Assembly (NCBI RefSeq): GCF_013300725.1
Contig: NZ_JAAIMM010000002.1
Coordinates: forward strand, 124,001 to 188,000
Direction of reading: 5' to 3'
Length of the DNA stretch: 64,000 nucleotides
Source of the DNA: Allocoprococcus comes
GTDB lineage: Bacteria > Bacillota > Clostridia > Lachnospirales > Lachnospiraceae
Below are positions 45,140-54,069 of this stretch, piece after piece. The translations under genes and the position numbers were made by a program. How positions within the stretch are numbered: the stretch's first letter is position 1; each line of letters opens with the position of its first letter. A model generated the notes under the pieces. That model had not been told where the DNA came from and did no database searches. It saw only the letters and a program-made list of their open reading frames with translations.

Positions 45140-46209
45140 TATTTTGTTCCTCCCATCATATCCATAAATCTGTCAAACAAGTAACCAGAATCCTGTGGTC
45201 CCGGGCAAGCTTCCGGATGGAACTGTACTGTGAAAATATTCTTTCCAACGTATGACATTCCTTCGTTTGTCTTGTCATTGACGTTCACAAATGCAGGTAC
45301 TGCAACGCTTTCCGGAATGCTATCAGCATCTACAGCATAACCATGGTTCTGGGAAGAAATATAAACTCTTCCTGTCTGCAGATCTTTTACCGGATGATTT
45401 CCACCTCTGTGTCCGTATTTCAACTTATAGGTCTTACCACCGTTGGCGAGTGCCATCAGCTGATGGCCCAGACAGATTGCAAAGATCGGGATCTCTGAAT
45501 CGTATAATTTTCTGATTTCTTTAATAATGGAAGTGCAATCCGCCGGATCGCCAGGTCCGTTCGACAGCATGATACCGTCCGGATTTGCGGAAATGATCTC
45601 TTCTGCAGGTGTATTTGCCGGGTAAACGGTAACTTCACAGCCACGATCATTTAAAGATCTTGCAATGTTGTTCTTCGCACCAAAGTCCATCAATGCAACT
45701 TTTGGTCCATTGCCTTCTAAGACATATTTTTCACTGCAGGTTACTTTGGAAACTACATCTCCTACTTTGTATGCATGAAGTTTCGGAAGTACCTCATCCA
45801 GATTGTAATTTTCATTCGTTGTGATCATACCATTCATTGTACCCTTTTCCCGGAGGATTTTGGTAAGTGCTCTGGTATCAATTCCTGCAATTCCCGGAAT
45901 ATCCTGTTCTTTCAGGAAATCCTGAATTGTACCTTCACAACGGAAGTTGCTTGGCATTCTGGACAATTCTCTTACAATATAACCATCCGGCCACGCCTTC
46001 TTGGACTCCATATCCGGTGTAATACCATAGTTTCCGATCAGCGGATATGTCATGACAACGGCCTGTCCGGCGTAAGAAGGGTCTGTCAGCACCTCTAAGT
46101 ATCCAGTCATTGAAGTATTGAATACAATCTCACTAATCATATCTTTTGTTGAGCCGATGCTTGTGCCTTCAAACACAGTTCCGTCTTCTAAAATTAGAAA
46201 CGCTTTCAT
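45139..46209 (-). CDS. carA: Carbamoyl-phosphate synthase, small (glutaminase) subunit
   Basis: CarA hydrolyses glutamine and passes ammonia to CarB. The 356-residue protein has the CarA N-terminal domain (ILEDGTVFEGTSIG, FNTSMTGYLEVLTDPSYAGQ) and a class I glutaminase domain with the catalytic Cys in FAICLGHQLMALANGG and His in VQFHPEACPGP. It is the first gene of carAB. A promoter and, between promoter and start, a strong terminator-like hairpin precede it, which points to control by attenuation. Confidence 0.98.
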   Translation of the reverse strand: MKAFLILEDGTVFEGTSIGSTKDMISEIVFNTSMTGYLEVLTDPSYAGQAVVMTYPLIGNYGITPDMESKKAWPDGYIVRELSRMPSNFRCEGTIQDFLKEQDIPGIAGIDTRALTKILREKGTMNGMITTNENYNLDEVLPKLHAYKVGDVVSKVTCSEKYVLEGNGPKVALMDFGAKNNIARSLNDRGCEVTVYPANTPAEEIISANPDGIMLSNGPGDPADCTSIIKEIRKLYDSEIPIFAICLGHQLMALANGGKTYKLKYGHRGGNHPVKDLQTGRVYISSQNHGYAVDADSIPESVAVPAFVNVNDKTNEGMSYVGKNIFTVQFHPEACPGPQDSGYLFDRFMDMMGGTK

Positions 46210-46251
46210 ATGTTCACCTTATCCCTTCGTAATACTCTTTTATTCTCAAAA

Positions 46252-46290
46252 AAGGGGCACTCTTGGAGTCTTTTCAATTCCAGAGCGCCC
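46252..46290 (-). promoter_or_regulatory. Terminator-like hairpin in the carA leader (attenuator)
   Basis: GGGCGCTCT-GGA pairs with TCC-A-AGAGTGCCC and runs into CTTTTTTG on the minus strand, 43 bases before carA. No minus-strand gene lies directly upstream to be terminated, so it probably attenuates carAB. I could not find a PyrR-type anti-antiterminator. Confidence 0.65.
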
Positions 46291-46311
46291 ACACTTTCTC
46301 AAATTGTAAAA

Positions 46312-46340
46312 AGTTTACCATATCTGGTTTCAGATTTCAA
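46312..46340 (-). promoter_or_regulatory. Promoter of carA-carB
   Basis: TTGAAA (46335-46340) and TAAACT (46312-46317) on the minus strand, 17 bases apart. Transcription would start about 15 bases before the leader hairpin. Confidence 0.55.
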
Positions 46341-46387
46341 TACCTATTTTCTATGTTTATTTTAAAGTGTAATTTTTTTAAAAAAGA

Positions 46388-46415
46388 GTTGCTTTTATTC
46401 AAAAATTTGATATAA
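46388..46415 (+). promoter_or_regulatory. Promoter of the tRNA-Thr gene
   Basis: TTGCTT and a perfect TATAAT with a 16-base spacer, 31 bases before the tRNA. Confidence 0.7.
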
Positions 46416-46446
46416 TATAATTCGTGACTGCGAAAGTAGTACGAAT

Positions 46447-46519
46447 GCTGGAATAGCTCAGTCGGTAGAGCACTTCACTCGTAATGAAGGGGTCGTCGGT
46501 TCAAGTCCGATTTCCAGCT
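46447..46519 (+). tRNA. tRNA-Thr(CGT)
   Basis: A 73-base cloverleaf. The acceptor stem GCTGGAA pairs with TTCCAGC, the D-arm is GCTC-AGTCGGTA-GAGC, the anticodon stem-loop TTCACTCGTAATGAA has CGT at 46480-46482, and the T-arm is GTCGG-TTCAAGT-CCGAT. The discriminator is T. CCA is not encoded. The anticodon reads ACG, so this is threonine. It stands alone with its own promoter and terminator. Confidence 0.97.
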
Positions 46520-46531
46520 TAGTGACCAGTG

Positions 46532-46569
46532 AAAAAGGGAGTGCCTGTTTATCAGACATTCCCTTTTTT
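46532..46569 (+). terminator. Bidirectional terminator between tRNA-Thr and the SASP gene
   Basis: AAAAAGGGAGTG pairs with CATTCCCTTTTTT across a loop, with A-runs and T-runs on the two sides. It serves the tRNA on the plus strand and the SASP gene on the minus strand. Confidence 0.8.
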
Positions 46570-46609
46570 GTATCCGGCAGAAATGCCTATGATACCTTCA
46601 CTGACTGTC

Positions 46610-46816
46610 CTATCGACCGGACATCTGTTTTTCCTGTTCTTCGATCATTTTCTTGACCATATAACCTCCGACAGATCCGTTCTGTCTTGAAGTTAAGTCT
46701 CCGTTGTACCCGTCTGATAACGGTACTCCCAGTTCACTTGCAACCTCGTATTTAAATTTGTCCAGTGCACCTTTTGCTTCTGGCACGGCTGCTCTGTTTG
46801 ATGAACGACTTGCCAT
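46610..46816 (-). CDS. Small acid-soluble spore protein, alpha/beta type
   Basis: A 68-residue DNA-binding protein that coats spore DNA and protects it from UV and chemicals. KFKYEVASELGVPL contains the GPR protease cleavage region, and LTSRQNGSVGGYMVKKMIEEQE is the second DNA-binding helix of the family. The ATG at 46816 has GGAGG eight bases upstream; the ATG two codons earlier is too close to it. Good evidence that the organism forms spores. It would be under sigma-G, but I did not identify that promoter. Confidence 0.96.
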   Translation of the reverse strand: MASRSSNRAAVPEAKGALDKFKYEVASELGVPLSDGYNGDLTSRQNGSVGGYMVKKMIEEQEKQMSGR

Positions 46817-46822
46817 ATTCAT

Positions 46823-47043
46823 TTCCTCCTTTTTTGTAACATTTTGTTTTGTGTTACGCTCTTAGTATATGGAGAATAATCCAGATTACACTGGGAGGTT
46901 TTGTTAATTTTAGCATTTTTTATTTTGCAGTAAACTGCGCCAGATGAGTATGAAACATTTTAAGCTGAAGCATCACACATTTGGTATTCTTTGCATAAAA
47001 GCAGACTTTGGGAGAAAATTCAGATTATAATATAAAATCCAAG
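46823..47043. other. Intergenic stretch between SASP and the sleC-like gene
   Basis: About 220 AT-rich bases. I see no gene, clear terminator or repeat. A forespore promoter for the SASP gene should lie here. Confidence 0.3.
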
Positions 47044-48305
47044 TCAGGATAATTCTGCAATTCTGGATACACCCACATAAATTTCGGAAATTTTATACCA
47101 TGTACGGTAATCAACAGTTCCGGTTACCGGAAGACCGAACACCGACTGGAATTTGCTGACGGACGCTGCTGTTGCCGGGCCATAAATACCGTCAACTGTG
47201 ATTTTCGGAATCACCGGGTATGCACCGGCAATAACATTTAGCTGTTCCTGCATTTGCCGGACTTTTGTACCAGAAGAGCCCTGGGAAAGGGTATACCCTG
47301 GCCATGAAGACGGAATGCCTGAAATTTCTTCTGCGGTGTTGATGTAAATATCATCTCCGTAATAATAGCGGAGGATTTCCGATGGAGAATACCCCTGATC
47401 ACCAAGTGCTTTAGAACCCCATTGGGTCATCCAGTTCGGACACTGAACCTGTCTTCCGTCACAGTATTGTGTCAGAATCGGCTGCCTTACATTCGGTCTG
47501 GAAAGATAATCTGCAAACAGTTCGTCCACCACTGTAGAAATGGAGTCAAAAACATTACGTTCCGGAATCCATTTGTGATCAAAAGCCGTAGAAGATGTAA
47601 TTGTGAAATCATAGCCCTGATTGCGATACCATTCGGTGTAAACCCGGTTCAGCGTAAAAGACATGATTGCCAGTACATTTGCCCGGATCGTATTTTCCGG
47701 CCAGGTTGCATAGATTTCACTGGAAGCAACATTTTTGATATAATCTTTATATTTTACATAATAATTCTGTGCGGTAGAATCGCGTGGTGAGCCATTGTGC
47801 ACAACGATGTATTCCGGCACGACAACTCTGCTTAGCACAATCTCACCGGTTTCGTTTACTGGTTTAATCTCATTTTCCGGGATTTTCGGCGGATACACAC
47901 CGTACAGAGTATGTGCAGGAATCACAAAGATTTCCGGGGTCTGGTCTTCCGGGACAAGTGGACGCAGACGAATCTTCTGAATTGCCGTCACACCGGCCAG
48001 TATCTCCGTTCCTGCGATGCTGACCGGCTCGAATCCCGGAGCGTTTACTTCCAGGGTATATTCCGCATATGGCTGTTCTTCATTTGTCACATCCAGGCTA
48101 TACTCCACAGGCGGTGCGTCAAGCTCAATGGTTTCACTTTGTCCGGAGCTGTCGGTTGTCAGTTCTTCCAGGGGGGGGTTTCCGGAATACCTGTATAGGA
48201 AATACGGATTGACGCATCTGGAACGGGAAAAGAATCAATAGACGAAGTAATCTGTATCTGCAACTTCCCCCGGTCAGAAGTCTGCATGGCTTTCAAAAAT
48301 CTCAT
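47044..48305 (-). pseudogene. SleC-type spore cortex-lytic enzyme, frameshifted at a C8 tract
   Basis: The downstream part (47044 to about 48170, 354 residues from an internal ATG at 48108) matches SleC, the germination-specific lytic transglycosylase that digests spore cortex. VASSEIYATWPENTIRANVL holds the presumed catalytic Glu. The middle has LTQYCDGRQVQCPNWMTQWG. A C-terminal peptidoglycan-binding domain has VDGIYGPATAASVSKFQSVFG. The family N-terminus is present in another frame: an ATG at 48305 with GAGG upstream gives MRFLKAMQTSDRGKLQIQIT, PVPDASIRISYTG, then runs into eight C (48171-48178 on the minus strand) and stops. One extra C would restore a continuous protein of about 420 residues. 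Cause: sequencing error, phase variation or a real mutation. Confidence 0.85.
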
Positions 48306-48365
48306 AGCTGATATCCTCAAGGCTTTTTATACTGTCAGAAACACTATATGCAAAAAATATCCTTG

Positions 48366-48394
48366 TTGTGCAAAAATGAAGGGTATGTTATGAT
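48366..48394 (+). promoter_or_regulatory. Promoter of the transglutaminase-like gene
   Basis: TTGTGC and TATGAT with a 17-base spacer, 40 bases before the start codon. Confidence 0.55.
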
Positions 48395-48433
48395 GAAACA
48401 TACAGATGAGTATTTGGAGGAATTGAATAGATT

Positions 48434-49657
48434 ATGCGAAAAAAGAGGCATCAAACCGGAAAAATTTTTTCGTTCATTCTTTTGGGGCTTGGCTGTCTCT
48501 GTCTTATATCCGGAGGAATCCTGATCGGCAGACAAATGTCAGCCAATCCGAAGGCAGAGAGTTCCGCGCGGGAAAAAGTTCCTTACGAACAGGAAAAAAT
48601 TACGGATGCAGAGGTCACCGGAGAATTCTACTATGAACAGCTTTCTGATGAAGAGCAAACGGTTTATCGGGAAATTCTTCAGGGTATCCAGGAAAATAAA
48701 AAAGAAATTTATCTGCATTGCAGCAACGCGGATACTGCAAATGAAGTATTTCAGAATGTGTTAAATGACAGACCGGAAATTTTCTGGTGTGATGGAAATG
48801 CAACTTCCACAGAATATTCTCAGTCTGAAGGACAGAGCCGATATGTAGTAATAGAACCCAATTATCTTTATGAGGGAGAAGAAAAAGAACAACGGAATCA
48901 GGAGATTGAATCGGCAAGAGACACCTGTCTTTCTGGCATTTCAGACCTTTCAGATGAATATGAAAAGATCAAATACATTTACACCTATCTCATAGATAAC
49001 GTAGATTATGATCTTGATGCACCGGATAACCAGAACATTTACAGTGCTCTTGTCGGAAAAAGATCGGTTTGTGCCGGCTATGCAAAAAGCTGCCAGTATC
49101 TGCTGCAGCAACTGGGTATTTCCTGTATCTATGTAACCGGACAGACTACAGATCCAAATGGAGGTGTCGCAGACCATGCATGGAATATTGTTCAGTGCAA
49201 TGGTCAGTATTATTATGTAGATGCAACCTGGGGAGATCCGATATTTCTCGGCGAAGCTAATGGCTATCAGATACCGAACCTGATTGCTTACGATTATCTC
49301 TGCTGCAGTGAAAAAGAGCTTAAAAAAACACATACGATCAGCACGGACTATTTATATCCGGCATGTCAGTCTGAAGATCTGAACTATTATCAGCTGAACG
49401 GCATGTATTATGATACCTATGAGCCTGATATGCTGCGGGAAGTGATCGACAGATCGATTGAGCACCAGGAGGCTTATACGATATTTAAAATGTCAGATGA
49501 TGCAGTCTATCAGCAGGTTGTGGATGAAATGCACGAAAACCTCATGGAACAAGGTGCAGGATACCTGGGTGAGCTGTATGGACTTTGGCAGGTTTCTTAT
49601 TCATACAGTGAAGAAGCATCCCTTAACAAATTTATTATTTACTGGTTTTATGAATAA
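48434..49657 (+). CDS. Membrane-anchored transglutaminase-like protein
   Basis: A 407-residue protein with an N-terminal anchor (FSFILLGLGCLCLISGGILI, residues 12-31) and an extracellular part. The transglutaminase-like domain has the Cys-His-Asp triad in RSVCAGYAKSCQYLLQQLG (near 215), VADHAWNIVQ and YYYVDATWGDP. A region of about 130 residues before it, LSDEEQTVYREILQGI and NDRPEIFWCDG, is typical of secreted clostridial members of this kind. Target unknown; a cell-wall or spore role is possible given the neighbouring sleC but not shown. The GGAGG upstream is 13 bases from the ATG, rather far. Confidence 0.88.
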   Translation: MRKKRHQTGKIFSFILLGLGCLCLISGGILIGRQMSANPKAESSAREKVPYEQEKITDAEVTGEFYYEQLSDEEQTVYREILQGIQENKKEIYLHCSNADTANEVFQNVLNDRPEIFWCDGNATSTEYSQSEGQSRYVVIEPNYLYEGEEKEQRNQEIESARDTCLSGISDLSDEYEKIKYIYTYLIDNVDYDLDAPDNQNIYSALVGKRSVCAGYAKSCQYLLQQLGISCIYVTGQTTDPNGGVADHAWNIVQCNGQYYYVDATWGDPIFLGEANGYQIPNLIAYDYLCCSEKELKKTHTISTDYLYPACQSEDLNYYQLNGMYYDTYEPDMLREVIDRSIEHQEAYTIFKMSDDAVYQQVVDEMHENLMEQGAGYLGELYGLWQVSYSYSEEASLNKFIIYWFYE

Positions 49658-49693
49658 AAAGATAGTGGGCAGAACAATTGCCCACTATCTTTT
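49656..49693 (+). terminator. Bidirectional terminator between the transglutaminase-like gene and recG
   Basis: A near-perfect 16-base stem AAAAAGATAGTGGGCA / TGCCCACTATCTTTTT. It serves the plus-strand gene ending at 49657 and the minus-strand recG ending at 49697. Confidence 0.9.
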
Positions 49694-49696
49694 TAT

Positions 49697-51757
49697 CTAC
49701 AGCGTCGTTTCCAGATTGCTTCCCGAAATGTAAGCCGCAAGCTTTTCACCCAGCAGTTTATATTTTTCGCCTTCTAACAGTGGATCATCACTCAGGATTT
49801 CACCCGCTGCTTCCCCTGCTTTTTTCAGAAGCTCCGAATCCTGGAACACATCTCCGATCCGGAAATCCATCAGTCCGCTCTGCCGGATTCCAAAAAGGTC
49901 TCCTGGTCCCCGAAGCTTCAGATCTTCATTCGCAATAAAAAATCCATCATTGGATTTGTTCAGGATCTCAAGTCGCTTTTTTGTCTCTTTCGTCTTCGAA
50001 CCACTCATAAAAATACAATAGGACTGATGTCTGCCACGTCCTACGCGCCCGCGGAGCTGATGAAGCTGTGCCAGTCCAAAACGCTCAGCATTCTCCACCA
50101 TGATCACCGTGGCATTCGGCACATTGATGCCAACCTCGATAACTGTTGTTGACACCAGGATCTGAATCTCATTCTTTGCAAATGCTCCCATGATCTCGTC
50201 TTTTTCTGCCTGTTTCATCCGCCCATGAAGCGCAGCGATCCGGATCTGGTCACCCATCTCACTTTGAAGAAGCTGTGCATAGTCAAGGACATTCTCCGCA
50301 TCCATTGCCTCACTCTCTTCTACCATCGGACAGATCACATAGCACTGTCTTCCTTCGGCGACCTGCTTTTGCATAAAGCGGTAGGCAGTCGGCCGGTAAC
50401 TGGTATCTACCACACAGTTCTTGATTGGCAGACGGTTTGCCGGAAGTTCATCAATCACCGAAATATCCAGATCCCCATATAAAATGATTGCCAGTGTTCG
50501 AGGAATCGGTGTCGCACTCATAACAAGAATATGAGGAATTTGTCCTTTTCCTGCAAGTGCCTCTCTCTGACGGACACCAAATCGGTGCTGTTCATCGGTA
50601 ACAACAAGTGCCAGATTCTGGTATTCCACCTTCTCCTGGATCAGTGCATGGGTTCCCAGAACAATCTGCACTTCTCCCGCAGCAATCCTCTGATAAGCTT
50701 CCCTTTTTTCCTTTGCTGTCATCGACCCGGTCAGAAGCTCTGTTTTCACCGGAATCTGATACTCTTCCAGCATCTCTGTGATTGATTCGTAATGCTGCTT
50801 GGCCAGAACTTCTGTCGGAGCCATCATTGCGCCCTGATAACCGTTCAGTGCCGCCAGAAGAAGAGCCAGAAGCGCTACTATTGTCTTACCTGAGCCAACA
50901 TCCCCCTGGATCAGGCGTGACATCACAAGTTTTCCGCACATCTCCTCCTGGATCTGTTCCCAGACTCTCTTCTGTGCTCCGGTCAGTTCATATGGCAGAT
51001 TTGCAAGAAAGCGGTCGATTTCCGACCGCCTTTTTATCACAAATCCGTTTTCTGCACGCTCATTTCGCTCTCTCGTCCTGCGAAGAGCAAGCACGAAAAT
51101 TAAAAATTCTTCAAATACAAGTCTCTCTCTTGCATGGTAAAATTCTGCCTTATCCAATGGAAAATGTATCCCGCGGATCGCATAGTTATACTCAGCCAGA
51201 TGATATCGAAAGCGCAGATCTTTCGGTAGATCATCGGAGACGAGATCCAGATATTCCATCGCACCTTTAACCGCTTTTGCTACTGCATTGTTCGTCATAC
51301 CGGCAGTTAACGGATAAATCGGCTGAAGAGTTCCGCACTTTTTATCGTAACTCTCCGGTGGTGAAAATAACTCTGGATGCTCCATAATCAGCTGATCCTT
51401 TTTGGAAACTACCCGTCCTCTTATGATAACCGGCATTCCTGGCTTCAATGAATTGCGCAGAAATGGCATCCGAAACCAGATCACCTTCAAAGTACCAGTC
51501 AGATCTTTTACGTATGCTGTCGTAATCTGCATACGCTTTTCTCCTCCAACCTGTACTCTTCCGTATATCACGCCTTTTACCGTGCTGATCTTTCCTTCTT
51601 CCAGCTCTCCTACGCTTACCGGCTCTTCATATACATCATATCCTCTGGGATAATAACGGAGCAGATCACCGATGGTAAAAATTCCCATCTTGTGAAACAG
51701 TTCCTCGGTTTTTGCCCCGATTCCTTTCAAGTTACGGATTTCTGACTGCTCATTCAT
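49697..51757 (-). CDS. recG: ATP-dependent DNA helicase RecG
   Basis: RecG remodels stalled replication forks and branched DNA. The 686-residue protein has the N-terminal wedge/OB domain (LKGIGAKTEELFHKMGI, LLRYYPRGYDVYEEP), Walker A RLIQGDVGSGKTIVA near residue 285, Walker B VTDEQHRFGVRQR, motif III VMSATPIPRTL, motif VI QLRGRVGRGRHQSYC and the C-terminal LKLRGPGDLFGIRQSG. It begins four bases after the fakA stop, so it is the third gene of asp23-fakA-recG, a common Firmicutes order. Confidence 0.98.
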   Translation of the reverse strand: MNEQSEIRNLKGIGAKTEELFHKMGIFTIGDLLRYYPRGYDVYEEPVSVGELEEGKISTVKGVIYGRVQVGGEKRMQITTAYVKDLTGTLKVIWFRMPFLRNSLKPGMPVIIRGRVVSKKDQLIMEHPELFSPPESYDKKCGTLQPIYPLTAGMTNNAVAKAVKGAMEYLDLVSDDLPKDLRFRYHLAEYNYAIRGIHFPLDKAEFYHARERLVFEEFLIFVLALRRTRERNERAENGFVIKRRSEIDRFLANLPYELTGAQKRVWEQIQEEMCGKLVMSRLIQGDVGSGKTIVALLALLLAALNGYQGAMMAPTEVLAKQHYESITEMLEEYQIPVKTELLTGSMTAKEKREAYQRIAAGEVQIVLGTHALIQEKVEYQNLALVVTDEQHRFGVRQREALAGKGQIPHILVMSATPIPRTLAIILYGDLDISVIDELPANRLPIKNCVVDTSYRPTAYRFMQKQVAEGRQCYVICPMVEESEAMDAENVLDYAQLLQSEMGDQIRIAALHGRMKQAEKDEIMGAFAKNEIQILVSTTVIEVGINVPNATVIMVENAERFGLAQLHQLRGRVGRGRHQSYCIFMSGSKTKETKKRLEILNKSNDGFFIANEDLKLRGPGDLFGIRQSGLMDFRIGDVFQDSELLKKAGEAAGEILSDDPLLEGEKYKLLGEKLAAYISGSNLETTL

Positions 51758-51761
51758 AAGC

Positions 51762-53429
51762 CTATTCTACCGCCAGCACATAGTAGTAAATCGGCTGTCC
51801 GCCCATGTGTGCATCTACGTCCATATCCGGATATAATTCTTCAATCTCTGCTGTCAGCTTTTCTGCTTCTTCTTCGGAAACTTCTTCTCCATAATAGAGA
51901 CTGATCAGTTCAGAATCATCATTTACCAGCTGTGCCAGCATGTCCTTTGTAGTGCCATCGACAGACTTGCCAACTGCAAGGATACCTGCATCACCAATTC
52001 CCATGATATCACCTTCATGGATTTCTTTATCATCGATGTGGGTATCCCGGACAGCATAAGTTACCTGACCTGTCTTTACACATTTGATTGCTTCCAGCAT
52101 CGTCTCTTCATTTGTATCTACATCTTCTTCTGCATTGTAATTCAGAACTGCTGTGATTCCCTGCGGAACGGTCTTTGTCGGAATTACGATAATATCCTTG
52201 TCTTCTGTCAGATCACGCGCCTGATTTGCAGCCATTACAATATTCTTATTATTCGGAAGAATGTAAATATAGTCTGCATTTACATGATCGATCGCTGTCA
52301 GCATATCCTCCGTACTCGGGTTCATGGTCTGACCACCCTCGATAATGTAGTCCACGCCAAGTTCTTTGAAGATTTCATTTAATCCTTCTCCGATCGAAAC
52401 AGCAATAAATCCGACTTTTTTACGTGGCTCTTTGGCTTTTTCTTTCTCTTTCTGGGCTGCTGCAAGCTTTTCTGCATCTTTGATCAGCTTTTCCTGATGC
52501 TCTTCACGCATATTATCAATCTTCATGCGGGATAACTGTCCATAAGTAAGTGCTTTCTGGATTGCAAGTCCCGGATCGTTCGTATGAACATGGATCTTAA
52601 CAACGTCTTCATCAGCTACACATACGATAGAATCACCAATCGATTCCAGATAAGCCTTAAATTCTACTTCATCCTTATCTGTAAATTCTTTGTCCAGGAG
52701 AATAATAAATTCGGTACAGTATCCAAATTTGATATCCACTGTACTCTCAGTTTCAACCTTTGTTGCATTAACAGCCGGAGAAGCCGGTGCAAGTGCACTG
52801 TAGTCAATCTCTTTGCCGAGGAATGCATCATATGCCCCGCGCAGTACTTCCAGAAGTCCCTGTCCGCCGGAATCTACAACACCTGCCTCCTTTAATACCG
52901 GAAGCATATCCGGAGTCTTTGCCAGAACAGTCTCTGCCTCTTCAATCAGCTTCGGAAGAAATTCTTCCAGATCATCTGTCTCCTCTGCAAGTGTCTGAGC
53001 CTTTTCAGCCACCCCTTTTGCAACGGTAAGAATCGTACCTTCCTTCGGCTTCATAACAGCCTTATACGCTGTCTCTTTTGCACGTACAGCTGCTCTTGCA
53101 AGTGCAGGTACATCAATTTCACTTTCCGTCTTGATGGATTTTGTGAATCCACGAAGCAGCTGGGAAAGAATAACACCGGAGTTACCTCTTGCACCACGGA
53201 GAGAACCGGATGAAATTGCCTTAGCAAGAGAAGCCATATCCATGCCTTCCAGTGCAGTTACTTCTTTCGCTGCCGCCATAATTGTCATAGACATATTGGT
53301 TCCTGTATCACCATCCGGTACAGGGAACACGTTCAGTTCATTGATATATTCCTTTTTTGCTTCTATATTCTGTGCGCCTGCAAGAAACATCTTCGCAAGC
53401 AGTTCTACATCGATACTCTTTGTTGCCAC
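51762..53429 (-). CDS. fakA: Fatty acid kinase catalytic subunit FakA (DAK2-domain protein, YloV-like)
   Basis: A 555-residue protein with an N-terminal DAK2 ATP-binding domain and a C-terminal DegV-interacting/phosphatase-like domain. It phosphorylates fatty acids held by a FakB (DegV) partner. PVPDGDTGTNMSMTI near residue 40 is the Mg-ATP site, with SGSLRGARGNSGVILSQLLR next and DSGGQGLLEVLRGA later. C-terminal marks are LPNNKNIVMAANQA and VIPTKTVPQGITAVL. The start is GTG at 53429, nine bases after GGAGG. It follows asp23 by 17 bases. Confidence 0.93.
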   Translation of the reverse strand: MATKSIDVELLAKMFLAGAQNIEAKKEYINELNVFPVPDGDTGTNMSMTIMAAAKEVTALEGMDMASLAKAISSGSLRGARGNSGVILSQLLRGFTKSIKTESEIDVPALARAAVRAKETAYKAVMKPKEGTILTVAKGVAEKAQTLAEETDDLEEFLPKLIEEAETVLAKTPDMLPVLKEAGVVDSGGQGLLEVLRGAYDAFLGKEIDYSALAPASPAVNATKVETESTVDIKFGYCTEFIILLDKEFTDKDEVEFKAYLESIGDSIVCVADEDVVKIHVHTNDPGLAIQKALTYGQLSRMKIDNMREEHQEKLIKDAEKLAAAQKEKEKAKEPRKKVGFIAVSIGEGLNEIFKELGVDYIIEGGQTMNPSTEDMLTAIDHVNADYIYILPNNKNIVMAANQARDLTEDKDIIVIPTKTVPQGITAVLNYNAEEDVDTNEETMLEAIKCVKTGQVTYAVRDTHIDDKEIHEGDIMGIGDAGILAVGKSVDGTTKDMLAQLVNDDSELISLYYGEEVSEEEAEKLTAEIEELYPDMDVDAHMGGQPIYYYVLAVE

Positions 53430-53446
53430 AACAAGTTCCTCCTTAA

Positions 53447-53806
53447 TTAGTCGATCACGCGGACGCCTTCGATATAGATGTTGATCTTATCGACGCTCAT
53501 ACCTGTAAATTCTTCAACTTTATACTTCACGTTGCTGATCAGATTGTCTGTTACTGCTGAAATACTTACTCCGTAAGCTACGATCACATGAAAATTAAGT
53601 GTAATCTTATTCTCATCAGAGATTCCAACCTGGATTCCCTTCGTAAGGCTTTCTTTTTTCAAAAGTTTTACCAGACCATCTTTCATGCTGACAGCTGCCA
53701 TACCGACAATTCCAAAACATTCAACTGCTACAGATCCTGCATATTTTGCGATCACTTCCGGATCGATCGTGATGATTCCTAAATCAGTACTCATACTTCC
53801 CTTCAT
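53447..53806 (-). CDS. Asp23/Gls24 family envelope stress protein (YloU-like)
   Basis: A 119-residue protein with the Asp23/Gls24 fold: TDLGIITIDPEVIAKYAG, then AVECFGIVGMAAVSMKDG and ITLNFHVIVAYGVSISAVTD. It normally sits just before fakA/yloV in Firmicutes, as here, and is linked to envelope or alkaline stress. The ATG at 53806 has GGAGG seven bases upstream. First gene of asp23-fakA-recG with a clear promoter. Confidence 0.93.
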   Translation of the reverse strand: MKGSMSTDLGIITIDPEVIAKYAGSVAVECFGIVGMAAVSMKDGLVKLLKKESLTKGIQVGISDENKITLNFHVIVAYGVSISAVTDNLISNVKYKVEEFTGMSVDKINIYIEGVRVID

Positions 53807-53865
53807 ATGCCATCCTCCAATTCTCAAAATTCATATCAATAAATCTATTTTTAAACGTTGAAAAT

Positions 53866-53894
53866 ATTATACTCTATTTCCAATGCTTTTACAA
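53866..53894 (-). promoter_or_regulatory. Promoter of asp23-fakA-recG
   Basis: TTGTAA (53889-53894) and a perfect TATAAT (53866-53871) on the minus strand, 17 bases apart, 60 bases before asp23. Confidence 0.75.
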
Positions 53895-53907
53895 CCAATG
53901 CATCCTG

Positions 53908-54010
53908 AATGTACGGCAGCTCTCTTAACAGCTCACTGTCGTACATTCGCCAAATACAAATCCGGACAGATCCTTGTGCGAGCACAAATCTGTCCGGATT
54001 TGTATTTGGC
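53908..54010. repeat. Two adjacent long inverted repeats
   Basis: Hairpin 1 (53908-53947) has 13-base arms GAATGTACGGCAG / CTGTCGTACATTC (one G-T). Hairpin 2 (53949-54010) has arms GCCAAATACAAATCCGGACA and its exact complement, continuing for 23 perfect pairs, then a CC bulge and TTGTGC/GCACAA around a GA. Neither is followed by a U-run. They fill the space between the asp23 promoter and the rpmB terminator. They may be a small mobile palindromic element or a structured RNA. Confidence 0.75.
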
Positions 54011-54023
54011 TCATCATATACGC

Positions 54024-54050
54024 AAAAAACCGAAGCTTAAAAGCTTCGGT
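54024..54050 (-). terminator. Intrinsic terminator after rpmB
   Basis: Stem ACCGAAGCTT / AAGCTTCGGT with a two-base centre, then TTTTTT on the minus strand, 19 bases past the rpmB stop. Confidence 0.9.
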
Positions 54051-54069
54051 TCTCATCATTCCGCTCAGA

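Noticed and set aside
53949-54010. Long palindrome as the rpmB or asp23 terminator
   Set aside because: No U-run follows on either strand, and rpmB already has a textbook terminator at 54024-54050.
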